Assembly (NCBI RefSeq): GCF_001183545.1
Contig: NZ_KQ236688.1
Span: 2,803,395-2,867,394, forward strand
Origin: Cellvibrio sp. pealriver
GTDB taxonomy: Bacteria; Pseudomonadota; Gammaproteobacteria; Pseudomonadales; Cellvibrionaceae
Length of the DNA stretch: 64,000 bases
Direction: 5' to 3'
The translations under genes and the position numbers were made by a program. This document shows, one piece after another, positions 1 to 7,042 of this stretch. Each line of letters opens with the position of its first letter. Position 1 is the stretch's first letter. The notes below the pieces were generated by a model. It searched no databases. It worked only from the letters and a program-made list of their open reading frames with translations, and had not been told where the DNA came from.

Positions 1-57
1 CGCGGTTTTTTTATGACCCCCGGTGTTAGCCTCTACTCGACAGCCCCCATGACAACC

Positions 58-75
58 TGTACATTATCATGTACA
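58..75. promoter_or_regulatory. YefM-YoeB operator (paired TGTACA boxes)
   Basis: TGTACATTATCATGTACA is a perfect inverted repeat (7-base arms, 4-base spacer) made of two TGTACA hexamers at 58-63 and 70-75, centres 12 bp apart. TGTACA pairs with this centre-to-centre spacing are the known core of the E. coli yefM-yoeB operator, bound by YefM and the YefM-YoeB complex. It lies 17 bases before the antitoxin start, so it fits autorepression of this module. Confidence 0.85.
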
Positions 76-92
76 TATTTATCGAGGCCTTT

Positions 93-341
93 ATGGACGC
101 TATCACCTACACCACTGCGCGCGCCAACCTTGCCACCACCATGGACAAGGTATGCGAGAACCACGAACCACTCATTATTACCCGCAATGGACAACAATCC
201 GTGGTGATGATCTCTCTAGATGATTATAAATCTATGGAAGAAACCGCCTATTTGCTTAAAAGCCCTAAAAACGCTCAACGGCTAATGGCAGCAATAGCTC
301 AACTTGAGGAAGCAAAAGGCACTGAACGGACACTTTTGTAA
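93..341 (+). CDS. yefM: YefM-family antitoxin
   Basis: Antitoxin of a type II toxin-antitoxin pair. It binds and neutralises the YoeB ribonuclease and represses its own operon. The 82-residue product has the Phd/YefM N-terminal DNA-binding fold (MDAITYTTARANLATTMDKV) and the motif EPLIITRNGQ, followed by a region typical of YefM. ATG 93 was chosen over an upstream in-frame ATG at 69 because GAGG at 84-87 is well placed for 93 and because codon 69 lies inside the operator. The stop overlaps the toxin start by one base (TAATG), implying translational coupling. Confidence 0.95.
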   Translation: MDAITYTTARANLATTMDKVCENHEPLIITRNGQQSVVMISLDDYKSMEETAYLLKSPKNAQRLMAAIAQLEEAKGTERTLL

Positions 342-595
342 TGAAACTGATTTTTTCAGAGCAAGCCTGGGATGACTATCTGTTCTGGCAAAAAAGTGAC
401 AGCAAAACACTTGAGCGGATCAACACATTAATCAGGGAAATTCAACGTCAACCTTTCTCCGGAATTGGCAAACCTGAACCACTCAAACACGCGCTGGCAA
501 GCTATTGGTCGCGCCGCATCAACGACGAGCATCGATTAATTTATAAAGTCAGTGAAAGCGGATTGCTGATAGCGCAATTGCGCTATCACTACTGA
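341..595 (+). CDS. yoeB: YoeB toxin, ribosome-dependent mRNA endonuclease
   Basis: RelE-superfamily toxin that cleaves mRNA at the ribosomal A site when released from YefM. It is 84 residues, exactly the length of E. coli YoeB, and ends in the same RYHY tail. The known catalytic residues are present at the same positions: Glu46 (in GKPEPLKH), Arg65 (in DEHRLIY) and His83. Nothing suggests decay, so the toxin should be active. It is translationally coupled to yefM. The next gene converges from the other strand 9 bases later. Confidence 0.96.
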   Translation: MKLIFSEQAWDDYLFWQKSDSKTLERINTLIREIQRQPFSGIGKPEPLKHALASYWSRRINDEHRLIYKVSESGLLIAQLRYHY

Positions 596-603
596 GTAAA
601 AAC

Positions 604-1488
604 CTACTTCGCCGCTTTAATCTGCTCGCGGTTATGCAACCACTGCTTCACCAGCGGCAATAAACTCGGGCGCCAGGAGCGCGACTGGATTCCAAAGTAA
701 TCGCGCGCGCGGCGGCAGCCGAGAATGGCGCTGAGTGGTTCATCGATGGGTTCGCTGTCTTCGAGCGTGAGACTGGGTTCGGCGGTGAGTAATTGTTGCT
801 GGATGAGAAGCTGAAGGAGGTTTTCGGCGAATTCGTCTTCGGTACAGGCATCGCTGCTGCAATAGTGCATCACACCCCAATTTTCCGCCCCGCACTGGAT
901 TTGCTTGGCCATCGCGACGGCGACACGTGCAGCATCCGATAACGCCGTAGGCGCACCGCGTAAACGGCGGTTTACACTGACCGATGCCCCGGCCAAAAAT
1001 GCACTGAGTAAGCGAGTAAGCAAGTTATCGCCATAGGCACCAATCACCCAACTCAAGCGCAACACAATGTGCTTTTCCAGCTTTTGTACAATCATCCGCT
1101 CAGCTTCCGCAAACGCATTACCCGTTTCATTAAGCGGCGACACTTCGTCTTTTTCGCTATGGGTGCCTTTGCCATCGCCGCCAAATACGCTGTAGCTGGA
1201 GAAGTGAATCAGCGGGATATTGCGCGCACCGCAATGTTCAGCCAACAAGGCAGTACTGGATAACAGCAGCGATTGACCACCACTGTGGTAAGCCTCCTCC
1301 CAACCACAGGTGTTAATCACCAAATCCGGTTTATGTTTATCGATGTAATCAGCAAGCCCAAGGGGATTCGACCAATCCAACTCTGCAGCCGATGGCATAA
1401 GTAGTTTGAAGGGTTCGCGCTCTAGCTCATGCTCCAGCGCCTTACCCAAGGGAGAAATTACATCGGTTAACAACAACGTGAATGACAT
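604..1488 (-). CDS. RmlD-like NAD(P)-dependent sugar-nucleotide reductase/epimerase
   Basis: A 294-residue short-chain dehydrogenase of the extended type, related to dTDP-4-dehydrorhamnose reductase (RmlD). It has a Rossmann N-terminus (FTLLLTDVISPLGKAL), the segment PDLVINTCGWEEAY, an SSYSVFGG strand and RLSWVIGAYGDNLL, all typical of RmlD. The usual catalytic YxxxK is not clear: the expected site reads NAFAEAERMI, with no Tyr, so the activity may differ or be lost. ATG 1488 is used because the longer frame starts with a TTG 63 bases upstream and only adds residues outside the fold. It stands alone, divergent from the FAD oxidoreductase, and no rhamnose genes are nearby. Confidence 0.7.
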   Translation of the reverse strand: MSFTLLLTDVISPLGKALEHELEREPFKLLMPSAAELDWSNPLGLADYIDKHKPDLVINTCGWEEAYHSGGQSLLLSSTALLAEHCGARNIPLIHFSSYSVFGGDGKGTHSEKDEVSPLNETGNAFAEAERMIVQKLEKHIVLRLSWVIGAYGDNLLTRLLSAFLAGASVSVNRRLRGAPTALSDAARVAVAMAKQIQCGAENWGVMHYCSSDACTEDEFAENLLQLLIQQQLLTAEPSLTLEDSEPIDEPLSAILGCRRARDYFGIQSRSWRPSLLPLVKQWLHNREQIKAAK

Positions 1489-1643
1489 TGTAATGAACAA
1501 GCCTTTAAAAAATTTTACGCATATTAGCAGTAGAACCCGCTGCCACCGCAAGGGTAATTCATGCGCGAAACGCTTATACTGCGCCGCTTTTGTGTTTACT
1601 TGCCGTTATCGTTATAGCGGCTGATACGGATCAATTATTACCA

Positions 1644-2942
1644 ATGACTCAGGCAACACTCACTGTAAACCTTGATCTCGCCATTATCGGCGGCGGCGTA
1701 GCCGGTCTTTGGCTCGCCAATCGCGCCAAAGCGGCAGGTTTCAGTGTGGCTGTATTGGAATCCAAGGCCTTGGGCAGCGACCAAACGCTCGCCTCACAAG
1801 GCATGATCCACGGCGGTATGAAATATACCCTGGCAGGCGCACTGACCGGAGCATCGGAAGCGATTGCCGATATGCCCCGTCACTGGCGTGCGTGCTTGTG
1901 CGGTGAGGGCGATGTTGACCTGCGCCATACCCGCATCCTGAGCGACCATTTTTTTATGTGGTCGGGCGATGACCTGGGCAGCAAATTGACCTGTTTTCTC
2001 GCCAGTAAAATTACCCGCGGCCGCATCGACCCGGTTCATCCGGATCGCCGCCCGCCGCTGCTGCGCAATAACCATTTCAGCGGCAGCCTTTATCGCTTGG
2101 AAGACTTGGTTATCGACACCCCCAGCCTGGTCGCCAACCTTGCCCACAATATCGAAGGCAATGCGTTTTTGATTGATTGGGACAATGCGCAACTGGAGAA
2201 AGACAATGCGGGCGTAGTGAGCCTGCGCATCCAAACGCCAACCCATTCGATTCACTTGCGCGCACAGCAATTCATTTTTACGGCAGGCAAAGGCAACGCA
2301 GCGCTGCTGCAGCAAATCGGGCTCAACAGCCCAGCCATGCAACTGCGCCCACTGCAGCAGGTCATGGTCAAACATCACCATCCATTTGATTTTTATGGTC
2401 ACTGTCTAGGGCATGAAACGACACCACGCTTGACGATTTCCAGCCATCGCCTGCCCGATGGAACCCATGTGTGGTATCTGGGTGGCAGCCTTGCAGAGAA
2501 AGGCGCACAAATGGCAAGCGATGAACTCATCGCCTTGGCGCAAGCAGAGCTGCGCGAGCTGATTCCCTGGGTGAATCTGGACACATCTGAATGGGCGACC
2601 TTGCGGATCGACCGTGCCGAACCGCTCCAGCCCGGTTTTGTGCGGCCGGATAACGCGTTTATCGCCGCCGCTGAAGGCGCTGCCAATGTGCTGGTCGGCT
2701 GGCCTACCAAACTGACGCTGGCACCTAATCTTGCCAATCAGGCGCTTGAACGATTGCAGGCAGCAGGCATCCAACCTGCCACTCAAACTACTCATGAGCC
2801 CATGACCAATCTGCACGATTATTTAGCCTATGCCGAGCCAGCCAAAACGCCATGGGATGAAGCGTTTCCACCGGCGATGACTGCAGAGGAGGCGCTGGCA
2901 TCGCGCTTTCGCGAACCGGATGATGAGGACGACGAATCATGA
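1644..2942 (+). CDS. FAD-dependent oxidoreductase (DAO family)
   Basis: A 432-residue flavoprotein of the D-amino-acid oxidase / glycerol-3-phosphate dehydrogenase superfamily. A dinucleotide-binding motif lies near the N-terminus (LAIIGGGVAGLWLANRAKAAG), followed by a GMIHGG segment that resembles the flavin-contacting loop of GlpD-like enzymes. The C-terminus is strongly acidic (EPDDEDDES). The longer frame begins with TTG at 1590; ATG 1644 starts just before the Rossmann strand and is preferred. Its last four bases overlap the start of the aldo-keto reductase (ATGA), so the two are translationally coupled and probably act in one pathway. The substrate cannot be told from sequence. Confidence 0.75.
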   Translation: MTQATLTVNLDLAIIGGGVAGLWLANRAKAAGFSVAVLESKALGSDQTLASQGMIHGGMKYTLAGALTGASEAIADMPRHWRACLCGEGDVDLRHTRILSDHFFMWSGDDLGSKLTCFLASKITRGRIDPVHPDRRPPLLRNNHFSGSLYRLEDLVIDTPSLVANLAHNIEGNAFLIDWDNAQLEKDNAGVVSLRIQTPTHSIHLRAQQFIFTAGKGNAALLQQIGLNSPAMQLRPLQQVMVKHHHPFDFYGHCLGHETTPRLTISSHRLPDGTHVWYLGGSLAEKGAQMASDELIALAQAELRELIPWVNLDTSEWATLRIDRAEPLQPGFVRPDNAFIAAAEGAANVLVGWPTKLTLAPNLANQALERLQAAGIQPATQTTHEPMTNLHDYLAYAEPAKTPWDEAFPPAMTAEEALASRFREPDDEDDES

Positions 2943-3799
2943 TGCCGCGTAAACGCCTCGGGCGTACCGACATAGAGATCAGCACCCTGGGCTTGGGCAC
3001 CGTCAAATTTGGCCGCAACCAAAGCCTGAAGTACCCCGCCCCGTTTGAGCTGCCCAGCGATGAAACCCTGCGCGACCTGCTCGCCTGCGCGCGCGATATG
3101 GGCGTGAACCTGGTAGATACTGCCCCCGCTTATGGCTACAGCGAGGAGCGCTTGGGCGAGCTACTGCGCAAGGAGCGCAAAAACTGGGTGATCTCCACCA
3201 AAGTGGGCGAGGAGTTCGAGGCCGATAAATTCTCCGGCGAGGGCAAATCCTACTTCGATTACAGCGCCAAACACACGCGCTTGAGTGTGGAGCGCTCCAT
3301 GCGCCGTCTGCGCACGGATTACCTGGATCTGGTACTGATCCACTCCGATGGCAAGGACATGGAAATACTCACCCAAACACCGGTTATCCACACTCTGCAG
3401 CAGCTCAAGCAGGAAGGCTGGATCCGCGCGTTTGGTATCTCCAGCAAAACCCTGAAGGGCGGCATGTTAGCTGCGGAGCTGTGTGATGCGGTGATGCTCA
3501 CCTACAATCCCGGGCACTTGGCAGAAGAGCCAGTTATCGCAAAATCTGCGCAACATGACACTGCTGTTTTACTAAAAAAGGTTCTCGCCAGCGGCCATAT
3601 CTGCCATGATGCATCCCCCGTTCAGGGCGCGGCGCAGGCCTTCCATGGTGCCAATGCCCCCGAACCAGACCCTATCCAGGGCGCATTTGATTTTGCCTAC
3701 GCACATGCAGGAGTCACCAGTGCCATTATCGGCACCGTCAATTTGCAACATTTGCGCGCTAACCTGATGAAAGCATTGCGTGCGCAAAATCTGGCATGA
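2939..3799 (+). CDS. aldo/keto reductase
   Basis: A 286-residue NAD(P)H-dependent carbonyl reductase with the (beta/alpha)8 fold. The catalytic tetrad can be placed: Asp60 and Tyr65 (VDTAPAYGYSEE), Lys88 (STKVG) and His135 (LVLIHSD). The C-terminal part contains SAIIGTVNLQHLRANL, the usual cofactor-contacting region. The middle is short compared with typical 320-residue members. It is translationally coupled to the FAD oxidoreductase upstream and 18 bases before hisI, so it may be co-transcribed with the histidine genes. The substrate is unknown. Confidence 0.85.
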   Translation: MMPRKRLGRTDIEISTLGLGTVKFGRNQSLKYPAPFELPSDETLRDLLACARDMGVNLVDTAPAYGYSEERLGELLRKERKNWVISTKVGEEFEADKFSGEGKSYFDYSAKHTRLSVERSMRRLRTDYLDLVLIHSDGKDMEILTQTPVIHTLQQLKQEGWIRAFGISSKTLKGGMLAAELCDAVMLTYNPGHLAEEPVIAKSAQHDTAVLLKKVLASGHICHDASPVQGAAQAFHGANAPEPDPIQGAFDFAYAHAGVTSAIIGTVNLQHLRANLMKALRAQNLA

Positions 3800-3817
3800 G
3801 ATTCTACCGAGTAAACT

Positions 3818-4204
3818 ATGAGTAATTGGTTAGACACCGTTAACTGGAACAGCGATGGTTTGGTTCCCGCTATTGCCCAGGATGCTAAATCCGGCCGTAT
3901 CTTGATGATGGCCTGGATGAACCGCGAGTCACTGCAACTATCTGCCGAACGTGGCGAAGCCGTTTACTGGTCGCGCTCACGCAACCAGCTTTGGCACAAG
4001 GGCGAAACCTCGGGCCACATCCAGAAATTGCACGAGATCCGTCTGGATTGCGATGAAGACGTGATTGTCTTGCAAGTCGAACAACTGGGGGGCATTGCCT
4101 GCCATACTGGTCGGGAATCTTGCTTTTATCGCGTACTCAAAGACGGTGAATGGCAAACAGTTGAGCCCGTATTGAAAGATCCGGCGACGATTTACTCGCA
4201 GTAG
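3818..4204 (+). CDS. hisI: phosphoribosyl-AMP cyclohydrolase HisI
   Basis: Third step of histidine biosynthesis: opens the adenine ring of phosphoribosyl-AMP in the cytoplasm. The 128-residue product is a stand-alone cyclohydrolase, not the HisIE fusion of enterobacteria. It carries the Mg-binding [10 protein letters not shown] motif (Asp77, Asp79, Asp81) and the zinc cysteines Cys78, Cys95 and Cys102 ([10 protein letters not shown]). The N-terminal [13 protein letters not shown] and the WSRSR segment are typical of the family. hisE follows 49 bases later. Confidence 0.97.
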   Translation: MSNWLDTVNWNSDGLVPAIAQDAKSGRILMMAWMNRESLQLSAERGEAVYWSRSRNQLWHKGETSGHIQKLHEIRLDCDEDVIVLQVEQLGGIACHTGRESCFYRVLKDGEWQTVEPVLKDPATIYSQ

Positions 4205-4253
4205 TCTTCATCAAACTTATTTATTCGCAACCTATCCCAACCAAGAGCTGTAC

Positions 4254-4592
4254 ATGAGCAACGATATTCTCCAGCAACTGACGGTCATCCTCGAAGCGCG
4301 CAAAAACAATGCTGCCGCTGAAACTTCCTACGTTGCCAGCCTGCATCAAAAAGGGCTGAATAAAATTTTGGAAAAAGTCGGCGAGGAATGCACTGAAACA
4401 ATTTTGGCCGCGAAGGATGCTCAAGCCAGTGGCGATAATACTGACCTGATCTATGAAACTGCAGATTTGTGGTTCCATAGTCTGGTGATGTTGTCGCACC
4501 TCGGCACCAATGCCGATGCTGTATTAAATGAACTAGCGCGCCGCTTTGATGTGTCGGGCCACGACGAAAAAGCGTCACGCACTCCACAGTAA
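4254..4592 (+). CDS. hisE: phosphoribosyl-ATP pyrophosphatase HisE
   Basis: Second step of histidine biosynthesis: hydrolyses phosphoribosyl-ATP to phosphoribosyl-AMP. A 112-residue all-alpha MazG-like nucleotide pyrophosphatase with the acidic metal-binding helices [18 protein letters not shown] (Glu44, Glu45, Glu48) and [14 protein letters not shown]. hisI and hisE as separate genes directly before tatABC is an arrangement also seen in pseudomonads, which supports both the call and the lineage. Confidence 0.96.
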   Translation: MSNDILQQLTVILEARKNNAAAETSYVASLHQKGLNKILEKVGEECTETILAAKDAQASGDNTDLIYETADLWFHSLVMLSHLGTNADAVLNELARRFDVSGHDEKASRTPQ

Positions 4593-4622
4593 CCAACACC
4601 GTATGTTTTGAGGGTATTTATC

Positions 4623-4886
4623 ATGGGTATTAGCGGTATCAGTATTTGGCAACTCCTGATTATTCTGGCAATTGTCGTGATGTTGTTTGGCACCAAACGC
4701 CTGCGCAGTTTGGGCAGTGATTTGGGCAGCATGATCAAAGGCTTCAAAAGCTCGATGAACAACGATGAAGCCAAAAAAGACGAAGAAGATCCTGCGCAAA
4801 AAATGGATCCCAAAAGTCTTGATCAAAAGACCACTAGCGCCACCGCTGCTGGCGACAAAGTTGACCAGAACAACACCAAGGTTTAA
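4623..4886 (+). CDS. tatA: twin-arginine translocase subunit TatA
   Basis: Forms the variable-size pore complex that moves folded, cofactor-bearing proteins across the inner membrane. The 87-residue protein has one N-terminal membrane helix ([20 protein letters not shown]) with the FGTKRL hinge, an amphipathic helix ([15 protein letters not shown]) and a charged tail. ATG 4623 is preferred over an in-frame TTG at 4608 because GAGGG at 4610-4614 sits 8 bases before it. First gene of a compact tatABC operon. Confidence 0.95.
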   Translation: MGISGISIWQLLIILAIVVMLFGTKRLRSLGSDLGSMIKGFKSSMNNDEAKKDEEDPAQKMDPKSLDQKTTSATAAGDKVDQNNTKV

Positions 4887-4889
4887 CAC

Positions 4890-5318
4890 GTGTTTGATAT
4901 TGGTTTTACCGAGCTGCTGGTTTGCCTGATTGTTGCTCTGGTGGTTATCGGCCCCGAGCAACTACCGGGTACCGTGCGCACAGTGGGTCTGTGGATCGGC
5001 CGACTGAAGCGCAGCCTGCGCGATACCCGTGAAGAAATCGAACGGCAGATAGGCGCGGACGATATCCGCCGCCAACTGCACAACGAAGAAATCATGCAAA
5101 ATCTGGAGGCTACCCGTTTGCAACTTGAACAGAGTATGCGTGAGGCAGAACAGGCAGCTAGCATCAATCCGGCAGAGCAAACACCCGCGCGCGCGCAGCA
5201 ATACGGCCCGCCAGAGGAATTACCCGATCACGCGCACATCGACGAGGTAAAACCTGTGCCAGCACCATCTGCTACAGAAACCTCGACCACCACGTCCAAA
5301 TCCGGTACGGGCAATTAA
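4890..5318 (+). CDS. tatB: twin-arginine translocase subunit TatB
   Basis: Together with TatC forms the receptor for twin-arginine signal peptides. The 142-residue protein begins [20 protein letters not shown], the single membrane helix, followed by GPEQLP and a long amphipathic helix with many Arg, Glu and Gln residues. The tail is rich in Pro, Thr and Ser. It starts with GTG three bases after the tatA stop; the alignment of MFDIGF with E. coli TatB supports this start. Confidence 0.94.
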   Translation: MFDIGFTELLVCLIVALVVIGPEQLPGTVRTVGLWIGRLKRSLRDTREEIERQIGADDIRRQLHNEEIMQNLEATRLQLEQSMREAEQAASINPAEQTPARAQQYGPPEELPDHAHIDEVKPVPAPSATETSTTTSKSGTGN

Positions 5319-5324
5319 GTACGC

Positions 5325-6095
5325 ATGAACCCATCATCCGATAAAGAACAACCGCTGGTGCAGCATCTGATCGAGCTGCGCACGCGCCTGCTGCATATCA
5401 TTTATTTTTTACTCGCGGTATTTGCCTGCCTGTTTCCGTTTGCAACAGACATCTACGCGATCATCTCTGCGCCCTTGCAAGCGGTACTGCCTGCAGGCAC
5501 GCACATGATTGCAACCGATGTGATATCGCCGTTTTTAACGCCGTTAAAACTCACGTTTTATCTATCACTTTTCATTGCCGTGCCCTTTATCCTCTACCAG
5601 ATATGGGCCTTCATCGCCCCCGGCCTTTACAAGCACGAAAAACAATTAGCCGCGCCGCTGCTGTTCTCAAGCGTGATGCTGTTCTTTACCGGCATGGCAT
5701 TCGCCTACTTTCTGGTCTTGCCGATGTTGTTCAATTTCACCATGGGGATTGAACTGCAAGGCGTAAGCACAATGACCGACATCACCAAGTATCTCGATCT
5801 GGTGCTGCATATGTTCTTTGCTTTCGGCTTTGCATTTGAGATTCCAGTCGCGACAGTGCTGCTGATCCACGCCGGCGTGGTTACACCTGAAGGTTTGGCC
5901 GAGAAGCGCCGCTATATCGTCGTCGGATGTTTTGTCGTAGGCATGCTGCTCACACCACCGGATGTATTTTCCCAAACTATGCTGGCCATTCCGATGTGGA
6001 TGCTATTTGAAGCCGGTTTGTTTTTTGGGCGGATGGTGAAAAAACGCAGTGAAGAGCGCGAACAAGCCAACGAAAACAACGATCTCTCCAACTGA
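5325..6095 (+). CDS. tatC: Sec-independent translocase subunit TatC
   Basis: Polytopic core of the Tat translocase that recognises the twin-arginine motif. At 256 residues it has the family length and six predicted membrane helices. Conserved landmarks are the cytoplasmic N-terminus PLVQHLIELRTRLL, the FLTPLKLTFYLSLF region, YQIWAFIAPGLYKHEK and LLTPPDVFSQ. It is last in tatABC, six bases after tatB, with a strong terminator right behind it. Confidence 0.97.
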   Translation: MNPSSDKEQPLVQHLIELRTRLLHIIYFLLAVFACLFPFATDIYAIISAPLQAVLPAGTHMIATDVISPFLTPLKLTFYLSLFIAVPFILYQIWAFIAPGLYKHEKQLAAPLLFSSVMLFFTGMAFAYFLVLPMLFNFTMGIELQGVSTMTDITKYLDLVLHMFFAFGFAFEIPVATVLLIHAGVVTPEGLAEKRRYIVVGCFVVGMLLTPPDVFSQTMLAIPMWMLFEAGLFFGRMVKKRSEEREQANENNDLSN

Positions 6096-6115
6096 TTTGT
6101 TCATGCCCAATTAAG

Positions 6116-6149
6116 AACGGCCTGCCGGTAACCCAGCAGGCCGTTTTTT
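6116..6149 (+). terminator. rho-independent terminator after tatC
   Basis: Perfect 10-bp stem AACGGCCTGC / GCAGGCCGTT with a 10-base loop, followed by six T. It ends the hisI-hisE-tatABC transcript 20 bases after the tatC stop. Confidence 0.93.
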
Positions 6150-6242
6150 ATTGTCAGTCTGTCTTGTTGTCTGGCTATTGATTGGTGTCGTAGCTTGATT
6201 GGTGTTGCCTGATGAGTGTCGTTGCTTGCGGCAAAAAAGCCG

Positions 6243-6452
6243 CTAGACACTGTTTGCCAAGGCCTCCTGAATCGCCTCTTTGTTTTCTTCGTATTTCTTC
6301 CAACCCAATTCGTGGAAGTAGAAAGCAACGGTGTTGATGGCGGGCTCAATCAACGCCAGCGCACCACCTACCACGATACTTCCGGTTAAGGCGTAGCCCA
6401 CAGTGAAGGCCACGCTGAAATGCACTACGGCGAAGGTTGCTGTCTTGGCCAT
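6243..6452 (-). CDS. DUF2061 small inner-membrane protein
   Basis: A 69-residue protein of the DUF2061 family, function unknown. It has a hydrophobic helix (FAVVHFSVAFTVGYALTGSI), a second hydrophobic stretch with the family signature GGALALIEPAINTVAFYFHE, and a charged C-terminal tail (LGWKKYEENKEAIQEAL). It stands alone on the minus strand facing the tatC terminator. A short GCGGC / GCCGC hairpin (6228-6243) overlaps its stop codon, but its T run is in the loop, so it is not a normal terminator. Confidence 0.8.
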   Translation of the reverse strand: MAKTATFAVVHFSVAFTVGYALTGSIVVGGALALIEPAINTVAFYFHELGWKKYEENKEAIQEALANSV

Positions 6453-6577
6453 GATGAAATCCTCAATAATCCGGTGTTAATGTCGGCAGCTGATGACTTA
6501 TCAGCCCATGGATTCATCATAGGCAAGCAATAATCATTATCAAAGAAAATAGATTCGATACAATCAATAGAAAATAG

Positions 6578-7042
6578 CTATTTATGCCACTGGTTGAACG
6601 GCAAGCGCGATAAGTTGGAGTTGAAATAGCGTGCATCGTTGGTCACCTCCTCCCCAACCCACTCAGGCTTATCAAACACGCAATCCTCCGCTGGCAATTC
6701 AATTTCTGCGACTACCAAGCCTGCGTTATCGCCCACAAATTCATCCACCTCCCACACAAACCCTGCATGAAGGATTTTGCGGCGATACTTTTCAATTAAG
6801 GGTTGCTCGCACAAGGTCAATAAGTCTCGCGCATCCCATACCGGAATCGGGTATTCAAACTCCGCACGGCTCATCCCCACCGATTGCCCCTTGATCGTCA
6901 GAAACGCCTCATCCCCCGCAATACGCACACGCACCGTGCGCGCTTTGTCGCGGTTTAAATATCCCTGCGAATAAAACACCGCAGGCGCACTGCGCCAAGC
7001 ATCGCCAATAACTAAAAATTTACGTTCGATTTCGATTGCCAT
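6578..7042 (-). CDS. CYTH-domain protein (triphosphate tunnel metalloenzyme)
   Basis: A 154-residue single-domain CYTH protein. The diagnostic ExExK motif is intact at the N-terminus (Glu4, Glu6, Lys8 in EIERKFLV). Alternating charged strands (TVRVRIAGDEAFLTIKG, EKYRRKI, WEVDEFVGDNAGLVVAEIEL) form the tunnel that binds triphosphates with metal ions. Family members of this size are usually inorganic triphosphatases; adenylate cyclase activity is less likely. AAGGTG lies 7 bases before ATG 7042. Its start overlaps the end of the upstream same-strand gene by 23 bases, implying co-transcription. Confidence 0.88.
   Translation of the reverse strand: MAIEIERKFLVIGDAWRSAPAVFYSQGYLNRDKARTVRVRIAGDEAFLTIKGQSVGMSRAEFEYPIPVWDARDLLTLCEQPLIEKYRRKILHAGFVWEVDEFVGDNAGLVVAEIELPAEDCVFDKPEWVGEEVTNDARYFNSNLSRLPFNQWHK

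Noticed and set aside
13..207. 64-residue open frame overlapping the antitoxin gene
   Set aside because: It runs in another frame across the operator and yefM, which is a clear family match; low-complexity Pro/Thr composition.
1794..2402. Long antisense open frames, for example within the FAD oxidoreductase, TonB receptors and GH13 genes
   Set aside because: They mirror codon structure of strong family genes, lack ribosome-binding sites and have no recognisable domains.
6181..6242. Short direct repeats (TTGATTGGTGT, twice) after the DUF2061 gene
   Set aside because: Only two imperfect copies; no array or element could be defined.
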